Assembly (NCBI GenBank): GCA_020726505.1
Contig: JAHLEZ010000013.1
Span: 1,922,001 to 1,986,000, forward strand
Source of the DNA: Leptodontidium sp. MPI-SDFR-AT-0119
Lineage: Eukaryota > Ascomycota > Leotiomycetes > Helotiales > Leptodontidiaceae
Length of the DNA: 64,000 nt
Reading direction: 5' to 3'
Under the pieces are notes generated by a model. It was not told the DNA's origin, made no database searches, and worked only from the letters and a program-made list of their open reading frames with translations. This document shows, in pieces, positions 58,644 to 64,000 of the stretch. Position numbers and translations under genes: made by a program. Every line of letters begins with the position of its first letter. Position 1 is the first letter of the stretch.

Positions 58644-59875
58644 ATGTCGATATCTCTACCCACCTCTTCGACCTTTCCATTCGCCGCGGCTTTCTCTCTC
58701 TTCTATACCACGCACGCTCAAAGCAACTTCACTGTAAGCCCCTTACCCCTTCCCTTTTATCTCTTTCACCTGCCCTTCCATATCCCACCATAATAAACTA
58801 CACAAGCTCACCACCCTCCTCACACAGAACCTCAACGGACCCAACTCCACCTTCCCAAACGGAGTCTACAACGCCTCAGGCTCAGCGGCCATTCCCGGTT
58901 TCAGAATCAACGATTCGTATCCCGAGTCCGCCTGGACTTGGACGCGCTATGTGGGGTAGGACATCGATTTCGAGAGTAATAGGAGCTCTGTTGAGCAGAC
59001 GCTGGGCTTGGTTACAGAGTGAGTGTTGTTTTTTCTGTGGCCGGGGATTTGTGTTGTAGTAGTTCTGGTTAGTTTTGGGACTTTCAAGATTTGTTCAGTT
59101 TGGTCTTAAAAGGGTTTTTTGTCAAAGTGAACTGATTGAAGATTTCTTATTTGTATCGAAAGAGATGGGATCTGAATTGTCATTGGTTTGAAGAGAAGAG
59201 ATTGTAGAGTGTAGCAGAATCTGGAAATGCTGACCATACATCCGGTCCGGAACTGAACCTTTCTTCTCGCTCTCAAACACTATTCGCAGCATGTGTGTTC
59301 GTTTTTAACGAGTTTGGCAAGTACAAGAATGATGGGAGAAAGGTACGTACTACCTCTTTTCCAACTACCTTACCACGCGAGGAAGCGAGCTCTAGTTCTT
59401 CACATATTCAGATATACCGTACCTTGTAAGACCTTCTCCTCTTCCGTAGTTCGTTCTCGAGTACCAGTTCAACTTACTCCCACACAGGAAAACGGTACCT
59501 GCAATACAACACTCACTTCAAAATGCAAAGACCACCTCCTCGCCACCTCCCGCTCAAACGCCTACTCCCTCTCCGGCCGCTCCTTCTCCGATGGCGTCGT
59601 CTCCTGCCCCTCGGCGCCTTAGTAGCCACCGCCTCGGACTCACCCTGCAGAGGTCGATGGACAGGTGTTGTCTCCTCGCCTTCCTGTAGCAGAACTCGAC
59701 GGATGCGACGCCCCCGCCGGGGAGTGCAGGATGTCCAGTGTTGAATGTGGGGAATTCGACGGCGAGGGATAAGGCTTTCTTGTCTTGGGGTGAGGGGGAG
59801 AGGGTTGCGACGGATAATTATACGGCGTATGATAGGGCGGTTAGGAATACGTTGCCGGTTTTGACTGTTGCTTGA
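58644..59875 (+). pseudogene. Secreted Cys-containing fungal glycoprotein, probably broken
   Basis: Exon 1 from the ATG at 58644 gives a signal peptide (FPFAAAFSLFYTTHAQ). After a short intron the second exon reads NLNGPNSTFPNGVYNASG, then SYPESAWTWTRYVG, where a TAG interrupts an otherwise family-like DIDFESNRSSVEQTL. Later pieces are still recognisable: CVFVFNEFGKYKNDGRK near 59300, NGTCNTTLTSKCKDHLLATS near 59490, then a TAGTAG. A last segment (VLNVGNSTARDKAFLSWGEG, then NYTAYDRAVRNTLPVL) ends at 59875. Several N-glycosylation sequons (NST, NAS, NGT, NTT, NYT) fit a secreted protein. At least two stop codons plus a frame change suggest a pseudogene; missed introns remain possible. Confidence 0.55.
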
Positions 59876-61314
59876 TGAGTTGGTGCTTTTTCCTCCTTCT
59901 TGCCTTGGAGATGATGAGGCTTTGGAGATTTGTGAGTTGAGAGGCAGGATGAGATTCTGTATGTGCGGAAGTGGTTGATTTGTGTTTTGTGTAGGTTGAA
60001 GAATACAACGTATCTGGATGGATGGAGTGACAGTCGACTCTTCTGCTTAAATGCCGTCCAGACGACTCCTCAGAGCCGGTCAGTGACACAGGCGGAGGAG
60101 TCGGGTGCGGACCGTTTGTTGAGGGGTGGTTGGATGGTGAGTTTGGTTGTTATGGGTGTGAGCTTGCTCTTGTTGTAGAAATCAGTATGGTAGAGGCAAA
60201 TTAGAGTACGAATGTATAGTAAGGAAGTCTTTAGATGGGAGTTGATTACGAAACTTGGGTATGAGGAAGTCAATGTTTTGCTTTGGTAGATCAATGGACT
60301 GGCGCTTGTACATATAAATTGCGTTTTGCTACCCAGCAGTCTGGTCTCCATGTTTACTTGGAGGAAGTCTCTACTTCTCCTTGCTCTATGGGGCATGGGT
60401 TCACGGCACGACACCTCGAGATAGGACGGTATTAACAGCTCCAGTGAGTTTAGCGAGGCGTAGTTGTCCAGAAAGGAAATATCACTTAACTAGTGCTTCT
60501 ATGCCTAAGGGAATTCACTACGTAGGCACCGCACCCGGTAAAGGATGCGGAGGAATAGATCTCAGACCTGACGAAGTTTACGAGAATGTCTGTTGCTTGA
60601 CCGGAATCTCGACACCTCCTACTCATTAAGTTCAAGTGATCTCGCCCTACTTTTACTTAAGCTAGCTTAGGCCCAGCTCAACTTCAGCTCATGCCGGCTT
60701 AAGTCTGCTTACTTGTCGTACTAGATATCGACGGGCCGAAGGCAGTTCGTGGAGCTTTTGAGAGATGGAGAGCGAATGCCAGGCGAGAACGCTGCAGTAT
60801 ATGGATCGAAATGGCAGGTTCTTTTGAATCTAGCTCTTGCCACCTTTTGCGGGCCAATGTGTACTTAGTAGCATCCTTCTTAGGAGTTACTGTCATCTCC
60901 GCTGCTCGATCGTTATCACTATTCTATCTACTCCTGAACCGTCAGAAGTATTCTCATCCATCTGTTCCGGTGCGCACACGAGCGAGTACTATGCAAAGGT
61001 TTAGATACTATATCTTAGAAACATGTACAGATTTAGCTGGGACATGAATTAGATTAATCTGTTCACGAGTTTCGAGAATTTGTGAGCTAATCGGAATCTG
61101 TTTCAAGTCACAGCTGAATAGACACACTTTTGCACATCTCTGCAAGCGTAACGCTCCTTGATCTACTGAAAGTCCTTGATGAGGTCGTTGGAAATCGGCG
61201 CCTTGGGTTTGCCCCATTTCTCCCTAACCCTCGGTATTCCGGAACCCCTCTTGATTTCCTTGTTAAAACATTCCTTGACCATTACATCCTCGCAATTATC
61301 CAACACATCATCTC
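59876..61314. other. Gene-free interval
   Basis: Only short, overlapping open frames on both strands; no domain, RNA gene or repeat recognised. Near 60655-60705 a short AGCTTA/AGCTCA-like direct-repeat cluster occurs. Confidence 0.5.
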
Positions 61315-61985
61315 TCAATAACAGCATATAGATATCCGAGAGCCCACCCTGACAATTTCGCTTGCCAGTTCCGGATGTTGCTGTCTTCTCTTTCCTCCAG
61401 GTAAACCGCAATGATGCTCCGAGGTAATTTGACTATATTGGGATAGTGTAGATTTTCCGTGGACGTAAAATGGTGGTTGTGATGGAGGATCAGGAGGTGT
61501 AAATTCGTGCTTGGATGCGCACTCAGAAGCGCTCAGACGGAGGTAGCTACTGGGTCTAAGAATGGTACGCTGAACAAACTTGTTCTCATCAGGGTGGTGA
61601 AATCGAATTGTTTTCGCATCTAAATTCGCAAAAGCAAGTCCGATATTTGCGTGAACGCGTTGGAAGATCTTGTCGTCCTTGCGGGTGGCAGGATCTATCG
61701 TGGAACCAAAGGGCCAGTGCTGACGGATGAATCCTACATCTGCCAGCTTCGTCGCTGCTAGATCCATTTCGTCATCGCGTACTCCAAGCATATAGCACTT
61801 TAAATATGCGTTAGAAGAACCCAAAGATGATGATAGGCAGGAATAGAAAGCAAAGAGTACTTGCCCCATGTACCACGGGGACGCCGAGATAGCGTATTGC
61901 GAGACCCCCACACTACTAGCTTGATTGGCTGGAGGACATCTGCAACAAATTCCAAAGCCGTTAACTCGGATTCGTATTCCGTCAT
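61315..61985 (-). pseudogene. Uncharacterised fungal protein, probably frameshifted
   Basis: From an ATG at 61985 the minus strand reads ESELTALEFVADVLQPIKLV then VWG. A one-base shift in the GGGGGTCTC run restores AIRYLGVPVVHGA, and an intron (GTACTC..TTGGAG) leads to RDDEMDLAATKLADVGFIRQ and a roughly 150-residue tail ending at 61315. The order VWG..YLGVP..DDEMDLAA..L recalls a common fungal family of unknown function with a nucleotidyltransferase-like opening (weak inference). Without the shift the frame stops early, so it is broken or mis-sequenced. Confidence 0.45.
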
Positions 61986-64000
61986 GATAACAGCAGTTGT
62001 GTTGATGAGGGGAAACAAATAATAAGCAGAACATTGAAGTTACTTGCTTCGCCTTTTCGCGAAAAAAGAACAATCGCGGCTTGGCCAAAGCCTTTTAGAA
62101 CTGTAATTCGGCTGCCACGGCTTCCAGAACGAGGCAAGCCAGCCCAGCAAAGGAGCATACTTCCAGACAAGTAAGTACCCATTTCAAAGTTCGAGGTGTG
62201 GGCAAATAACGCTTGGTTGAGGTGATCAGGCGTCCAGCTTCGTTCGCATTTAACCAGACAACTCCAGAAATCAAATCCCACCTTGCATATAGTTTCCTTC
62301 ACAGCCACGGCTTTGCTAACTCCCTCTATACTTATCGAACACCCAACTATCTAAACGACATACGAAGTATTATCGTAATTCTTAGATGAGATGTCGTTAT
62401 CTCGGGTTCAGCTCAGAATCATCATCATCCTTCATTCTTCAAGAAAACTTAAGCTATCAATTATCCCCCTCGGCAACCCTCGGCATCACCCTCCCCCGCC
62501 CCCTTTTTCCATCTCACCCCATCCCATCCCACTCGTGATCCCATCCATCCCCTGCCCGAGATCCAGATTCCTTGATTCCAGAATTCCAGATCCGCCCGCA
62601 GCCCCACCCGCATAAACGAGCCCATCTCACGCAAATTTCCCGTAGCCCACGAGTCCGTTTGTCAAGCTATGCCTGATTGGGGTGTAGGTTCAGGTACGGT
62701 ACGGGTTCTTGCTTGGCTGTTTACCTTTACCTAGGTAGGAGGGGAGGCTTGGAGGGTTTTTTTTGATGGGGTGGTGTTGGGTGTTTGCATGTTTGGTTTT
62801 TGGGTGGGTTTGATTTGGAGGGAAGGGGGAGGAGGGTTGGAGATGGGATGGGATGGGGGTGATGGGATGATAGGTGAGAGGCCGAGTTGGAATGACTCGG
62901 TGCAGAGACGGTGTAGACTGTTTATGACGTTCATTGAAGCCGAGGTGACAATGGAGGGAAGCGGTTATTGCGGTGTAAGATGACGAGGAAGCATAGAAAG
63001 AGACGGTGAAGCCTGATTTTTGACCAACTCGTGAAGGGGTCATATTATATTTGATGTTCGGGAGGAAGGTCAAGATCAGAAGGCTGGGTACCTAGGTACT
63101 TACCGTACGGGAAGGTATCTTTCTTGTAGCTTGGGAATTTAAGTTCAGCCTCGGTTCCTGTACGACACCTTCCTTGAAGAAGAAACGGAAACCTCTACAT
63201 CCCGTCCCATGCTAACTAACATAAATTACACTCATAAACAAACGCACCAGGCCCGAAAGATAGGACTCACAAACCACATCCATATTGTAGAATCAATCCA
63301 ACCCTTGGTAGATTACGAAAAAGAGAAAACCTTAAAATAGAAGAACGGATTTTCAAGCCTCAGTTGCCAGGATATCCATTAAGATGTTTCTTGGTTTGGT
63401 AAGATGTGGAGTGAAGTGGATGAGATCCTGGGCATCTGATTGGTCCTTGAACACTTGCAGATTTGACTGCAACTGCATGCATGTGCTTGGGCATGGGCTT
63501 GGGGTTCTGGGGTGTGAACGCCAGCCAACAACGCCTCATCTCCGGTGTCAATGCCGCTGCTTCGGTTTGCGCCGTGAGGGTGGGAGATGGGATGGGATGA
63601 GCTGCCATTGCTTTTTTTGTCACTTCACTTCGAAGGATGGGGAAGGTTGTTTATTTATTTGTGTTGCCCGAGGGAGATGGGGAATGTACTGTACCGTATT
63701 AAATGCACTTTTCGTTTAGATGGATTTTGTTGTTTTGCCTTGAGGGGATATTTGAGTTCAAATTTTCCAAGTAAGGACCGTTATGATTATGACTTGAATT
63801 TGATTTGATTTGATCTCCAACCGAGAAAATCCCCAATTCAAGGAATACTCGGGAATTCGGAAATATTATTTATGCGCTGCTTCTTGACTGGAGGAGATTT
63901 GTTTCTTTCTCTTTCAATCGTTCGGTATATCAGCGACCGTTATTACTTAATGTACTTACTCGGCTTTATGGCTGCCTGATGATGATGCTGATGCTGATGA
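61986..64000. other. Gene-free right end
   Basis: Polypyrimidine and polypurine stretches (62480-62620, 62740-62880), GGTACC/TACCTAGG-type motifs near 63090 and GATGCT repeats at the very end. A minus-strand frame at 62308-61982 could be an upstream exon of the broken gene at 61315-61985, but no clear splice link was found. Confidence 0.4.

Noticed and set aside
1..64000. tRNA, rRNA and CRISPR signals
   Set aside because: I looked for B-box-like GGTTCGANTCC and rRNA-like sequence and found only isolated GTTCGA matches without a cloverleaf; CRISPR arrays are not expected in a fungal nucleus and none is seen.

Overview
This window comes from a filamentous ascomycete, probably a Leotiomycete (my inference). 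Genes carry short introns of about 45-75 bp with GT..AG ends and branch sites of the CTAAC/CTGAC type. The protein families are typical of Pezizomycotina: a CFEM-GPCR, Gwt1, a pseudo-enzymatic PNG1, a T1-type ribonuclease and DUF7580 proteins. An AT-rich island with a fresh solo LTR suggests repeat-induced point mutation (RIP).

Layout. 0.9-4.4 kb: an aldo-keto reductase and a DUF7580 protein. 5.7-8.5 kb: decayed genes (a DUF1810 pseudogene and an unrecognised broken gene) beside an intact secreted guanyl-specific ribonuclease. 9.8-13.3 kb: a small membrane protein and an eight-exon CFEM/Pth11-like receptor on the minus strand. 14.6-16.6 kb: a TA-flanked MITE, one copy of a 43-bp dispersed repeat, and two broken genes. 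16.7-24.9 kb is the most interesting part. A gasdermin-like protein and a DUF7580-subtilisin protease lie in tandem on the minus strand. They resemble the het-Q1/het-Q2 gasdermin/protease modules that run regulated cell death in fungi. A divergent gene reads in frame from a C2H2 zinc-finger protein into a catalytically dead PNG1. 25.6-26.6 kb: AT-rich island, solo LTR and the second copy of the 43-bp repeat. 26.7-30.2 kb: an amidohydrolase divergent from a metallo-beta-lactamase-fold protein. 33.8-34.9 kb: a disordered coiled-coil protein. 34.9-45.5 kb: a 10.6-kb gene-poor stretch full of short tandem repeats, leading to a GT2 membrane glycosyltransferase (45.5-47.2 kb). 47.2-53 kb: a second gene-poor stretch. 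53-57.8 kb: a BTB/POZ-like protein, an uncertain membrane protein and GWT1. 58.6-62 kb: a broken secreted-protein gene and a broken gene of unknown family.

How the genes may work together (inference). The gasdermin would be held inactive by a short acidic C-terminal tail. The neighbouring subtilisin has a complete Asp/His/Ser/Asn active site and would cut it when its DUF7580-type N-terminal region senses a partner. A second DUF7580 protein without protease lies about 13.5 kb away. No STAND ATPase is visible in the window. Exon limits were read by eye from splice signals and reading-frame continuity; none is backed by transcripts.
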